Assembly (NCBI GenBank): GCA_026394565.1
Contig: JAPKYA010000119.1
Coordinates: 1-40,516, forward strand
Direction of reading: 5' to 3'
Source of the DNA: Methanothrix sp.
GTDB lineage: Archaea; Halobacteriota; Methanosarcinia; Methanotrichales; Methanotrichaceae
Length of the DNA stretch: 40,516 nucleotides
Below are positions 9,801 to 17,136 of this stretch, piece after piece. The notes beneath the pieces were generated by a model that did not search any database, was not told where the DNA came from, and saw only the letters and a list, made by a program, of their open reading frames with translations. The position numbers and the translations under genes are program-made. Within the stretch, counting starts at the first letter, position 1. Every line of letters starts with the position of its first letter.

Positions 9801-11229
9801 AGTCATCTCGCAGATGAATAACGGCCAGAACATTGTGAACTTCGATCATCACGGCAATGAAAACGCATGGGCGTTATCTGATTGGTCGATGATGGATTCC
9901 GCGCTCACCGGAGCGCATGTAAAAGAGCTGATTCTTTCACCCCAGACAACCACTGCAGGCGCCTGTGTTACTGTAAACCTCAAGGGATACTATCTCAATG
10001 TGACCGGCACCAGGATGTACATACCCATGAACCTGGAGGACTCCATTGCCCTGTCCTTCGTAAGAGCTGGAGCTGTGAACTACATAGGAGACTCGGCTCT
10101 GTCCTGGATCTTCATTTCGGAAGGATTCTTCAAGAAGTTTTACCAGTCCCTGGTATACGAAAATTCCACAGTGGGGGAGGCCGTTCTCGATGCAGAAAAC
10201 CTCTACCGGCTGAAGTTTCAGGGTGCACAGAACATCAAGGCAATCTCCGATTACGATGAGACCTTGCCAGATTGGGATACTTCTGTTTCCGAGATGATCA
10301 ATCAGACGGCCTACATGGATGTCATTCTGGGAGACCCCAGCTTCCGGCCGGCTCTGCCGAAAACACCAACTCGCCCCTACAGCACAGTGGTGGAAAAGGT
10401 CAATTCTACGAGCGAGAAGAAGAGCATTGTCAAGGCATCCATAACGCCCCAAAACGAGAGCGCAACAGACTGGATCTACTGGATAGAGACAGACAGCAGC
10501 AGCGGGAAACTAAATCTCAATGCACCGCCCTCCATCATCGGCGAGGTGTTGCTGCCCAAAGATGCAGACAAGATCGTGATTAAGGAAAACGGCCTTTCTG
10601 TCTGGCATGATGAATATACGCTAGGCGAAAAGAGAAAGGTGATGTGGCCCATCATCCGGCCGAAGCTTGGTGAGGAGAGGAGCTTTTTAATAGAGTATGT
10701 GCTCATCCCCGGCCAGGTTCAGCGCATCAATGTAACTGCCGGCTGGAATGCCGTAGCCGTATACCTCCAGCCGAAAGATGCGTCTGCAAGCAAGTACCTG
10801 CTGAATAAGCCCTACCGGAGCATATTCTCCATCGCCGGCGAGGGGTGGGACTATGGCATGAAGGATGGGGGCAGGATCAATGTAACCAGCCTTTCCCCGG
10901 GTGAGGGCTATCTTATCGACAGCGCCGACAACTTCACCATAGAGATCTCCGGCAAGCCGGTCGATCTGCCCTACCGCCTCGATCTGCATGCCGGATGGAA
11001 TATGATTGGCCTTCCGGTGAATAAGACGGTAGATTTAGGCAATATCACTGTGAATGCCGAGCACAAGAGGTACACGTATCCGGATGCGGTAAATAAAGGC
11101 CTGGTTTCGGCTTTCATCTGGAAGTATGAGGAGCAGGGCTGGACGCACCTGGGCAAGAATGAGACACTGGTGCCGGGAATGGCCTACTTATTCGAGGCTA
11201 TGAACGAGGCCAAGCTGGAGTTTCGCTGA
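6883..11229 (+). CDS. Giant exported multidomain protein with C25 (gingipain-like) protease domain
   Basis: The 1448-residue protein begins with a GTG and a signal peptide (LQYLILFIAIMSNCLA). In order I see: a CW_binding_2-like stretch (~25-75); a glycosidase-like barrel with a CYCNVCKEKFY motif (~80-390) as in the GHL families; a second CW_binding_2-like stretch (~400-520); a beta-rich CARDB/DUF11-like part (~560-760); and a peptidase C25-like domain (~815-1165). In the last, NFDHHGNENAW places the catalytic His at H990 and GACVTV places Cys at C1028. The C-terminus has two AGWN...PG.GY repeats (~1280-1448), common in archaeal surface proteins. There is no C-terminal membrane anchor. It may process surface proteins or itself. 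Domain calls come from motif reading; the protease dyad is the strongest. Confidence 0.75.
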   Translation: MRLQYLILFIAIMSNCLAEDSPLERGVKGDLADVILVGADDWHASIAATPLAIWSEENETRTLPMLILPKAVHAGDRNGWVEESDLQRYGASAILGTFKAANISAITIHGAGDQVKALVEAAHKDGLKAYITATLEVPVISEPGAAGDIEELPQARRAMLAKAGLDQPVTDDSSIDKSLLQVANPDIGGNATFFCPANQEVRDNLYNQIETLIDDYKADGVVLYNFGFQDENYCYCNVCKEKFYQDTGIDLSKVNANSYNQERWTQWKQDQLMQIVNYARNITSDLGPVKLGVAFDNPFDRSRGYNFAEISKVTDFSLISPLSAQDVGAACQLSEKPVYVRLSDDYLGYVLSTQNVEGAIKYIEDLIKSGVSGVAFEYNVVHTPVWSELEPPTLAAHWLLGQLGGKTLAIGEVSWNSSAKVQANNSFEMAEKISLYWKSSPGAVIVGENYSAALIAAPIASYLNWPLLFVDGVMPNETTAALSRLDVKEAVIVGPISQVVRQNLSRMNITLQEGSSEFLIEQMSKRGDRPTMVVFTNSHDLSLLPPVPNPTVERTLVDDLLIRTEASPSQVPAEELGGIVRLNITLSNTGKKVLKELRLLDIFPMGRLIKWPRPQMGEANITDPYSGQPSDAINAFLNGSMLRWNINKLEPGKSASLNVEVELLYPMDSGWEERLDTGATAAYEGFSYNHTLENVDDGPVINLTYPNWIYSGRTNISWNLNRDASYTTLNLFSPDKRSGSIKITDITPDKLYDVRVQMLTPGKWIFNIEAGDGYVHRTSNYTIDVRSNIEAVNITAFSHTKVPRLSLVAAAAAAARKAILVDVAKDPQQIDPLNEEQALEQKVLDLKLTPRYLMVVGDPGSLPFISTGQIQKLSEIMEYEVYRDYQLPIDDENYSSVAVGRIMGLSVYDASQLLARTLAYDRLSGSWKNNALVISSPPLSFPQAPTSMSIRDYLREAGLQVKDLRYEEATYQQVISQMNNGQNIVNFDHHGNENAWALSDWSMMDSALTGAHVKELILSPQTTTAGACVTVNLKGYYLNVTGTRMYIPMNLEDSIALSFVRAGAVNYIGDSALSWIFISEGFFKKFYQSLVYENSTVGEAVLDAENLYRLKFQGAQNIKAISDYDETLPDWDTSVSEMINQTAYMDVILGDPSFRPALPKTPTRPYSTVVEKVNSTSEKKSIVKASITPQNESATDWIYWIETDSSSGKLNLNAPPSIIGEVLLPKDADKIVIKENGLSVWHDEYTLGEKRKVMWPIIRPKLGEERSFLIEYVLIPGQVQRINVTAGWNAVAVYLQPKDASASKYLLNKPYRSIFSIAGEGWDYGMKDGGRINVTSLSPGEGYLIDSADNFTIEISGKPVDLPYRLDLHAGWNMIGLPVNKTVDLGNITVNAEHKRYTYPDAVNKGLVSAFIWKYEEQGWTHLGKNETLVPGMAYLFEAMNEAKLEFR

Positions 11230-11280
11230 AAAACCGAAAGGCGGAACTTTTTTTAATTTATTAAAAATTTTTCTGAAGGA
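11230..11280. terminator. Shared terminator between convergent genes
   Basis: The 51 bp between the two facing stop codons hold a run of seven Ts (11249-11255), then AATTTATT and an AAAAATTTTT run. This gives T-tracts on both strands, as used by archaeal polymerase for termination in each direction. Confidence 0.6.
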
Positions 11281-12213
11281 CTATTTCTTCTTTCGGTGCA
11301 TCTCTCGGATCATCTCCCGGTGCATAGATGCCATCATGTCCCCCTGCATGCCTATCATAAATAGCTGGAAGCCGACGATAATCAGGATGGCCGTGAGGAT
11401 GGTGAGGGGAATGTGCTCGATTCGCCAGTAAAGCCAGTCCCTGGCCACATAAAGGCCGACGAGAAAGCCGGCGACGCCGAAGAATGAGCCGATCAGGCCG
11501 AAGTAGAACATGGGATTTTCGGTCTTGGCCATGCGAAAGATGGTGAGAATGATCTTGAGGCCGTCCCGGAAAGGATGCAGCTTGGTCTTGGTGCCGGCCG
11601 GGCGGGGCATGTAGGTAATAGGCACCTCGATGATGCGCAGGCCCTTCTTCACGCTCTCAATGGTTATCTCCGACTCGATCTCAAAGCCAGGCGTAGAAAG
11701 GTCCAGCCGGCGTATGCCTTCTCTGGTGAACGCCCGGTAGCCGGACAAAATGTCGGTCAGTTGAACGCGATAGATGGTGGCGAAGAAGAGGCTGATCATC
11801 TTATTGCCGAACATGTTCAGCCGCTTTAGGGCCCCACCCCGCACATTGCCCAGCCTGTTTCCCACGACGTGGTCTGCCTTTCCCCTTAAGACCGGCTCCA
11901 GGATGCTTGCGGCGTCGGCAGGAAGATAAGTGCCGTCCCCGTCGATGAGAAGGATATACTCCTCTTCGATCTCTTCGAAGACCTCTTTTAGGGCCTTTCC
12001 CTTGCCGGAACCGGACTGGATAAAGATGCGCGCGCCTGCTGCTCTGGCTTTGGCAACGGTTGCGTCCGTGCTGTGGCCGTCCGCCACCAGGATGTTTTCG
12101 AAGCCCAGGGCTTTGAATTCCCGGATCACCGGCTCGATGGACTCCTCTTCATTGAGGGTGGGAATGAGAACGCAGACATCTTTGTAGCTCACGCGAATAT
12201 CAGCTCTGTACAA
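11281..12213 (-). CDS. aglJ: AglJ-like membrane glycosyltransferase family 2
   Basis: The 310-residue protein has a GT-A domain: VCVLIPTLNEEESI at the N-terminus, nucleotide/metal site DGD at 91-93, and an LTDILSGYRAFTRE acceptor-side motif. Two C-terminal membrane spans follow (~233-255 and ~263-287). This matches the archaeal DPM1-like family that includes AglJ, which loads the first sugar onto dolichol phosphate for N-glycosylation of surface proteins. The reading frame opens at TTG 12213, but a GTG at 12192 gives MSYKDVCVLIP and may be the real start. It follows a phosphohexomutase gene by 59 bp on the same strand. Family membership is firm; the exact sugar and position in the pathway are inferred. 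Confidence 0.75.
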   Translation of the reverse strand: MYRADIRVSYKDVCVLIPTLNEEESIEPVIREFKALGFENILVADGHSTDATVAKARAAGARIFIQSGSGKGKALKEVFEEIEEEYILLIDGDGTYLPADAASILEPVLRGKADHVVGNRLGNVRGGALKRLNMFGNKMISLFFATIYRVQLTDILSGYRAFTREGIRRLDLSTPGFEIESEITIESVKKGLRIIEVPITYMPRPAGTKTKLHPFRDGLKIILTIFRMAKTENPMFYFGLIGSFFGVAGFLVGLYVARDWLYWRIEHIPLTILTAILIIVGFQLFMIGMQGDMMASMHREMIREMHRKKK

Positions 12214-12272
12214 TGGATATCAGCCAATTGGATGAGGCGGATTAAATAGCTTGCTTTGCCAAAAAAATTGGT

Positions 12273-13586
12273 TCATGCCTTCATGGCCCGACGGATGATC
12301 CCAACGTAGCGCTCCTCCAGATCAGCCATGTCGCCTGCCTCAGTTTCGATGGAAAGCCGGAGAATGGGCTCAGTATTGCTGGGCCGGATGAGAACGCTAT
12401 AGGAATCGGTGGTGATCTTCAGACCGTCCAGGATGTCCGGTTCCATTCTGGCGAGCGCATCCTTCAGCCGCAGCATGACCCCAGACGGATCCTTGCTAAG
12501 GCGGATGCTGATCTGCTTGTAAGGATAGTCCTGGATCTTGTCCGCGAGAACGGAGAGCTTCTCACCCTTTGAGATGATCTCGGCAATGGCCAGGCTCATG
12601 GCGAAGGGATCGTCCGAATACTGGAACTCTGGAAGGAAGAAATGACCGCTGCGCTCCACACCCAATACAGCAGACTCATTCTTTACCCGGTTGGCCACGA
12701 AGACATCGCCCACCCTCTCCCGCAATACCCTGATGCCGTCTTTTTGCAGTTCGCGCTCCAGCATCATGGAGCAGTCAAAGCCGGAGATGACCAGATCGCC
12801 GCGTTTGTACCTTCTCCGGGCGATGATGATGGCCACCTTCTCCGGCGGCAGAACCCTCCCCTGGTCGTCGATTATGATCCCCCGGTCTGCATCTGGATCA
12901 AAGCCCACCCCAAAATCCGCCTGATTTTTCAGTACCTCTTGGCAAGCGGGCTGCAAGGACTCTTCATTGGGAGCCGGGCCCCGGCCGGAGAAGAGCCCGT
13001 CCATGATGCCGTTGATCACTGAGCAGTCAAGGCCCAGATTGCGATAAAAGGAAGCCATGGAACATGCCGAACCGTTGCCCATATCAAGGACTACTTTGAG
13101 TGGGCGATCTAAGTGCAGCTTCTCTGCCACATAACTGCGGTACTCGTCTATGGCAGCAGCTGGAGAACAATTCTCTACACTTCCCTTTCCGGAAAGAAAG
13201 CCGCCTTCACTGTAATATTTCATGATGGACGACTCCTGGTAGAGCAGGCCATAGCCGTCGCCGGTTCTAAACCGCACGCCATTGTACTCCGGCGGATTAT
13301 GGGAGGCTGAGATGTAGGCCGCGGCTTTGAGACCCATTTTGCGGGTGATGTAGCTTAATACGGCAATGGGAATGACGCCGTAGCTATACACCCGGCAGCC
13401 TGTTGTCAGAACGCCTTCCAGGAAAGCCTTCTCCAGAGAAGGGCCGCTGATTCGCGTATCCCTGCCCAAAGAGACACTGCCCCCTCCGGCAAAAGATCCG
13501 AAGGAAAGGCCCACGCGCCGGGCCAACTCCTCTGTGAGATCGGTGCCGTAGACACCTCGAACATCATAAGCTCTAAAGACGGTCAC
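12273..13586 (-). CDS. Phosphomannomutase/phosphoglucomutase family enzyme
   Basis: A 437-residue alpha-D-phosphohexomutase that interconverts sugar 1- and 6-phosphates for nucleotide-sugar synthesis in the cytoplasm. All four signatures are present: the phosphoserine loop SASHNP (Ser95), the Mg2+ loop DPDADR (230-235), the sugar-binding GVERSG (309-314) and the phosphate-binding RPSNTEP (401-407). Start is GTG at 13586, giving MTVFRAYDVRG, the usual N-terminus. It lies between a radical SAM gene (35-bp gap) and the AglJ-like gene, which suggests it feeds the glycosylation pathway. Specificity for mannose, glucose or glucosamine cannot be settled from these motifs. Confidence 0.9.
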   Translation of the reverse strand: MTVFRAYDVRGVYGTDLTEELARRVGLSFGSFAGGGSVSLGRDTRISGPSLEKAFLEGVLTTGCRVYSYGVIPIAVLSYITRKMGLKAAAYISASHNPPEYNGVRFRTGDGYGLLYQESSIMKYYSEGGFLSGKGSVENCSPAAAIDEYRSYVAEKLHLDRPLKVVLDMGNGSACSMASFYRNLGLDCSVINGIMDGLFSGRGPAPNEESLQPACQEVLKNQADFGVGFDPDADRGIIIDDQGRVLPPEKVAIIIARRRYKRGDLVISGFDCSMMLERELQKDGIRVLRERVGDVFVANRVKNESAVLGVERSGHFFLPEFQYSDDPFAMSLAIAEIISKGEKLSVLADKIQDYPYKQISIRLSKDPSGVMLRLKDALARMEPDILDGLKITTDSYSVLIRPSNTEPILRLSIETEAGDMADLEERYVGIIRRAMKA

Positions 13587-13621
13587 GAGACTTCAGTTGA
13601 CCCGATCATTTAAATTATTTT

Positions 13622-14593
13622 CTACATCCACTGATAGTGCCTCATAACCTCGGGAACAAACTCGTAGAGCAGGCTGTTCTCCACATACCCGAAGAACAGG
13701 CATTTCTGGCAGGACTTCGCCGTCTCCTTTCGCCTCTCAAGGGATGATTCCCACACCGCTGCCAGGCCCTCTGAGACATTGCCGAGCGCCTGCTGGTGCA
13801 CGCGGCAGTTCTCAATGGTGCCGTCCGCTGCCACATGCAAAATGATATCCCCGGCATGGCACTTGAATCTCGGCTCCAGGTCCTTTATCATCTTCAGGTA
13901 GGTCAGGGAGTTGATGATCGGCGCTCCGCTTCTTTTCAGCTCTATCAGACGATCCAACGCCGTCTCGTAAGCAGGAACATCGCGTATCCTCAGAGAGCCC
14001 CACACCATCTCCTCGATGGCGAAGGACTCATGCATGGGCTCAAAAGAGATCCAGCATCCCAGCGACTCTGCCAAGTGCACCAGATCCTCCAGCTCGCCCA
14101 CATTTTTGCCGGATATGACGCAGTTCATGAGAATCTCATGGCCCGCCTGCTGCGCCGCCCGGATGCCTGCTAAAACGTCCGCCAGATCGATGCCCCGCAG
14201 CTCTTGGTAGCTCTTGATGCCGTCCACGGAGACGGAGAGAAGGTCAAGATCTGCAAGCTCTGCGGCTCTCCTGCGCAGGAGCAGGCCGTTGGTGATGAGC
14301 GAGGTGACTAGCCCCAGGGACTTGGCATGCCGCAGAATTTCGGGCAGATCCTCTCGCAGCAGCGGCTCGACCGTCCAGGCATTGTAAACGCCTATGCCGA
14401 AGTCATGCGCCTCATCCAGCATTTGCAGGATCTCCGGCGTGCTCATCTCAATGCCCGGCCGCCTCCAGTACTCGCAAAAGCGGCAGCTCAGGTTGCAGCG
14501 GGCATTTATGCCGTGGGAGAGCACAAAGGGCCTTTTTCGAACCCTCATCTGCCAGAGCGCCCGGGCGGCCATGCGAGGCGAAAAGGATCTCAT
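13622..14593 (-). CDS. Radical SAM protein with SPASM-like C-terminus
   Basis: The 323-residue protein carries C33-x3-C37-x2-C40 (CNLSCRFC) for the SAM-cleaving cluster. A C-terminal group of cysteines (FKCHAGD, ENCRVH, SCQKCLFF, ~240-305) suggests an auxiliary iron-sulfur site as in SPASM/twitch proteins. Such enzymes modify peptides, lipids or cofactors; no substrate can be named. Its ATG at 14593 is followed on the same strand by phosphohexomutase and glycosyltransferase genes with gaps of 35 and 59 bp, so it probably heads a three-gene operon and may act in surface glycan or lipid-carrier modification. Confidence 0.82.
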   Translation of the reverse strand: MRSFSPRMAARALWQMRVRKRPFVLSHGINARCNLSCRFCEYWRRPGIEMSTPEILQMLDEAHDFGIGVYNAWTVEPLLREDLPEILRHAKSLGLVTSLITNGLLLRRRAAELADLDLLSVSVDGIKSYQELRGIDLADVLAGIRAAQQAGHEILMNCVISGKNVGELEDLVHLAESLGCWISFEPMHESFAIEEMVWGSLRIRDVPAYETALDRLIELKRSGAPIINSLTYLKMIKDLEPRFKCHAGDIILHVAADGTIENCRVHQQALGNVSEGLAAVWESSLERRKETAKSCQKCLFFGYVENSLLYEFVPEVMRHYQWM

Positions 14594-14680
14594 TATCTTA
14601 TGTTGCCTGCAACCTTGCCGGATTTAAATCTCTCTATTTGGCCATCAAAGAACCTGCTGTGTTGACCAAAAAGATCAAAC

Positions 14681-15261
14681 TGCGTGCGGCCACCCCACCC
14701 TAAAGGGATGGGGTATGCTTCGGGCCGCACGCACGCCCGGTTAGCTGGAGATCAGAAATCATCGAGCCTTCTTTGCCCAGATTCCCGTGATCTGCAAAAT
14801 TGCGACTCTGCTTTTGGTTTCCCCTGAGATTCCTTAATATAGTGCTTTATTGTGTCAGCAGTCACATTTTCAACGGATCGAAAGAATTTGCCACTTGACC
14901 ACAAGCTTCCGCCCCAATATCTTTTTTCAATTCGGGATGAAGCTTGAACATTCTATATGAACTGCCTCCTTTCAAAAATTGAACGACTTTTGATAGAGAA
15001 GAGCTCGGGCGGAATTCCAGGAACAGGTGAACATGATCGTCTACAATTTCCATTGCATGAATTTTGTAGCCTTGCTCCATGCAAATATTGTTGAGAATTA
15101 GCTCGCAATCCTTTTTAACTCGCTTATCATAGAATATCTTGTATCGATACTTTGGCACCAGTACGATGTGGTAGGTAATTTGACCATAGCCATGGCTAAA
15201 ACTGCGCAATTCCAACGCTTATCACATCCTAGCCATAGGCGGGTGGCACCACCTGGGGCTA
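14681..15261 (-). mobile_element. IS200/IS605-family element (approximate bounds)
   Basis: A tnpA relic lies between two hairpins. One is at 14681-14733, with perfect 11-bp arms (TGCGTGCGGCC / GGCCGCACGCA) and a nested stem ACCCCACCC...GGGATGGGGT. The other is at 15230-15261, TAGCC...GGCTA around the perfect palindrome GGTGGCACCACC (15242-15253). Subterminal hairpins are what Y1 transposases bind, so these are taken as the two ends. Exact cleavage sites cannot be read without an empty-site comparison. These elements leave no target duplication, and none is seen. Confidence 0.65.
14752..15215 (-). pseudogene. tnpA: IS200-type transposase TnpA, frameshifted
   Basis: The first ~100 residues match the Y1/HUH transposase family: YHIVLVPKYRYKIFY and the metal-binding HVH in IVDDHVHLFLEF. 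After HPELKK the frame is wrong. At about 14932-14937 the coding strand has six As where seven would keep the frame, and the shifted product stops at 14862. In the other frame the expected end is readable (WGGSLWSSGKFF, then KHYIKES with the catalytic Tyr) to a TGA at 14752-14754. The element therefore seems dead unless slippage on the A-run restores the frame. Start is TTG 15215. Confidence 0.8.
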
Positions 15262-15604
15262 AAGTGCCAAAAACAACCTCATTTTAGAAGAAGCAATGGT
15301 TTATCGATTTTAAGATGGCATAAAAAACGTGCGAGGGTTCACTTCATCCCCGACCTGAAGGTCGGGGTATTCGTGACCCTCCGCGCTCCCGATGTAATAA
15401 ATCTATGCCTGGATTTGATGATTGTCATGGGGATATCAGTCTTTGTTCTCCAGTCATCCCGGATGTTCCGACGGTCGCGCCATTCGCCGCCAACCCATCT
15501 CGCCTCGCATCCTCGTGCGATGCCTCCGGACACGGAGCCGTTCATCAAGGACCCGGACAACTGGTCGAATCAGGCTGCATTTCAAACCAGCTTCGCCTTA
15601 ATTT
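15216..15604. other. Gene-free stretch between tnpA and hsdM with a long hairpin
   Basis: After the IS end hairpin (to 15261) comes an A/T-rich part. A strong imperfect hairpin follows at 15333-15381: inner stem CCCCGACC (15348-15355), TGAA loop, GGTCGGGG (15360-15367), and outer arms GAGGGT (15333-15338) / ACCCTC (15376-15381). The form resembles right-end hairpins of tnpB-carrying IS605/IS1341 elements, but no tnpB is present. The next 220 bp up to hsdM are G/C-richer and hold no credible gene. Confidence 0.5.
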
Positions 15605-16706
15605 CTAGTCTTTCAGTTCGTCCTCGATGCCCCGGAACTGCTCCAGCGCGGTTTCCAGGCTTTCCACGATCTCCCGCGCCAGGATTGCCGGATCTGGCAG
15701 GTTGTCGAAGTCCTCCAGGCTCTCGTCCTTGAGCCAGAAGATGTCCAGGCCGGCTTTATCCCGTCTCACCAAGCACATTGGCCTTGACGCCCTGGGCGTA
15801 GAAGACCTCCGTAGGCAGGCGCAGCAGCGTGTGAAGGTCGCAGTCCTGCAGCAGCCTTCGCCGCACAGTCTCGCCTGCTCCCCCCTCAAAGAGGACGTTA
15901 TCCGGCACCACAACCGCCGCCCGGCCATTTATCTTGAGCAGATTGCGGACGTGCTGCAGGAAGTTGAGCTGCTTGTTGGAGGTTGTGGCCCAGAAATCCT
16001 GGCGGTTGTAGGAGAGAGACTCCCGGTCGGCTTTGCCCTTTCCGTTGACGATGGTAACGCTGCTCTTCTTGCCGAAAGGCGGATTGGTGAGCACCAGATC
16101 GTAGTGATCGGCAGGATACGAGATCAAAGAGTCGCCCACCTCGATGGGGCTCTCCTCGCCGCCGATGCCATGCAGATAGAGGTTCATGGCGCACAGCCTT
16201 ACCACGCCGTCCACCACATCCTTTCCTCGCAGGGTGCGAAGCCGGAGGGATTGCTTTTGCTCTATGTCCAGATCGAATCTCTTCCGGTCGGAAAGATAGT
16301 CGTAGGCAGCGAGCAGAAAGCCGCCTGTGCCGCAGGCCGGATCGTAGATGGTCTCGCCGTTGATCAGCTCCACCAGGCGGCGCAGCTTGGCCGGGTCCTG
16401 GATCTTGCTTTGCGACTTGCGAAAGATCACTCCCAGCATGCCAGGCCCTTTGCCGAGCGTTTCGAGAATGCGACGGTATTGCTCCTCCAGCTCGGCGTCG
16501 TCTTTGGAAAGGAGGCTCTGCCAGTCCAGGTCCGGAGGGATTTTCGAAGTCTTTTTGAAGGGCGGGCGGGTCTGCTCGTCTGCCATCTTCAGGAAGAGGA
16601 GGTAGGTGAGCTGCTCCACATAGTCGCCGTATCTCACGCCGTCATCACGCAGCACGTTGCAGTAGTTCCAGAGGCGCTGGACGATGGTAGTGGAATCAGT
16701 GGACAT
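15605..16706 (-). pseudogene. hsdM: Type I restriction-modification methylase HsdM, internal deletion and frameshift
   Basis: The N-terminal 311 residues are a good HsdM: helical N-domain (YGDYVEQLTYLLFLKMADE), SAM-binding motif DPACGTGGF (122-130) and catalytic NPPF (208-211). After AQGVKANVL the frame ends in GETG and a stop at 15756. The C-terminal end is readable in another frame (RRDKAGLDIFWLKDESLED... to a stop at 15605). The roughly 90 residues normally between these two motifs are missing, so there is an out-of-frame deletion at about 15768. The C-terminal part helps dock the specificity subunit, so adenine methylation by this locus is probably lost. It lies downstream of the broken hsdS on the same strand. 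Confidence 0.85.
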
Positions 16707-16764
16707 AATGTTCTCCAGGTGATATCTAATTCAATTTTGTGGAGGGAAAGCTCTTTGAAAAGGG

Positions 16765-16974
16765 TTATTTGGCTATGGAAACCATATCTCTATCCAGCTT
16801 TACGATCCCAACCTTTTGCAGATTTTTGAGGTGGCTCTGAACCTCTGGAGTGCTCCGGCCAACCTCATGTGCAAGGAATCCTACCGGAATTGCTTTCCTG
16901 TAATCCCGCAGAATGCACAAGATCGCTACATTTACGCCTGTTGCCCTTTTTCGATTTTCTGGACGCTGCGGCAC
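16765..16974 (-). CDS. Small winged-helix protein
   Basis: A GTG at 16974 opens a 69-residue product (GVNVAILCILRDYRKAIPVG...STPEVQSHLKNLQKVGIVKL) with the spacing of a winged-helix DNA-binding domain: helix, helix, recognition helix around PEVQSHLKNLQ, and a beta wing at the C-terminus. It sits between hsdS and hsdM on the same strand and could regulate the restriction locus. It has no close signature I can name. An upstream in-frame stop two codons before the GTG supports this start. The protein could be real or a fragment of a longer regulator. Confidence 0.55.
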   Translation of the reverse strand: MPQRPENRKRATGVNVAILCILRDYRKAIPVGFLAHEVGRSTPEVQSHLKNLQKVGIVKLDRDMVSIAK

Positions 16975-17136
16975 TCGTTATCCCTCTGTTTTATTAATCA
17001 TTCGCCCTATTTTAATGTCCAGAGCTAATGGATCAATAATTCTCTAAAAGACTGTCGGTAGGATGAGCATCTCTTCAAAATGCCCCTGGCTACAGATGCG
17101 CAAGCATATTGGACGGATGAAGGTTGAGTCTTTGGA

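Noticed and set aside
15339-15560. Possible tnpB C-terminal fragment on the minus strand
   Set aside because: No RuvC or zinc-finger motif of TnpB can be read; only the hairpin suggests such an element, so no gene is called.
15627-16829. 400-codon open frame on the plus strand
   Set aside because: It lies antisense to hsdM, whose motifs are clear, and its translation has no recognisable domain; it is a G/C-driven shadow frame.
17041-17136. Third MITE copy suggested by GACTGTCGG near 17050
   Set aside because: Only about 7-8 bp match the terminal repeat and no internal MITE sequence follows.
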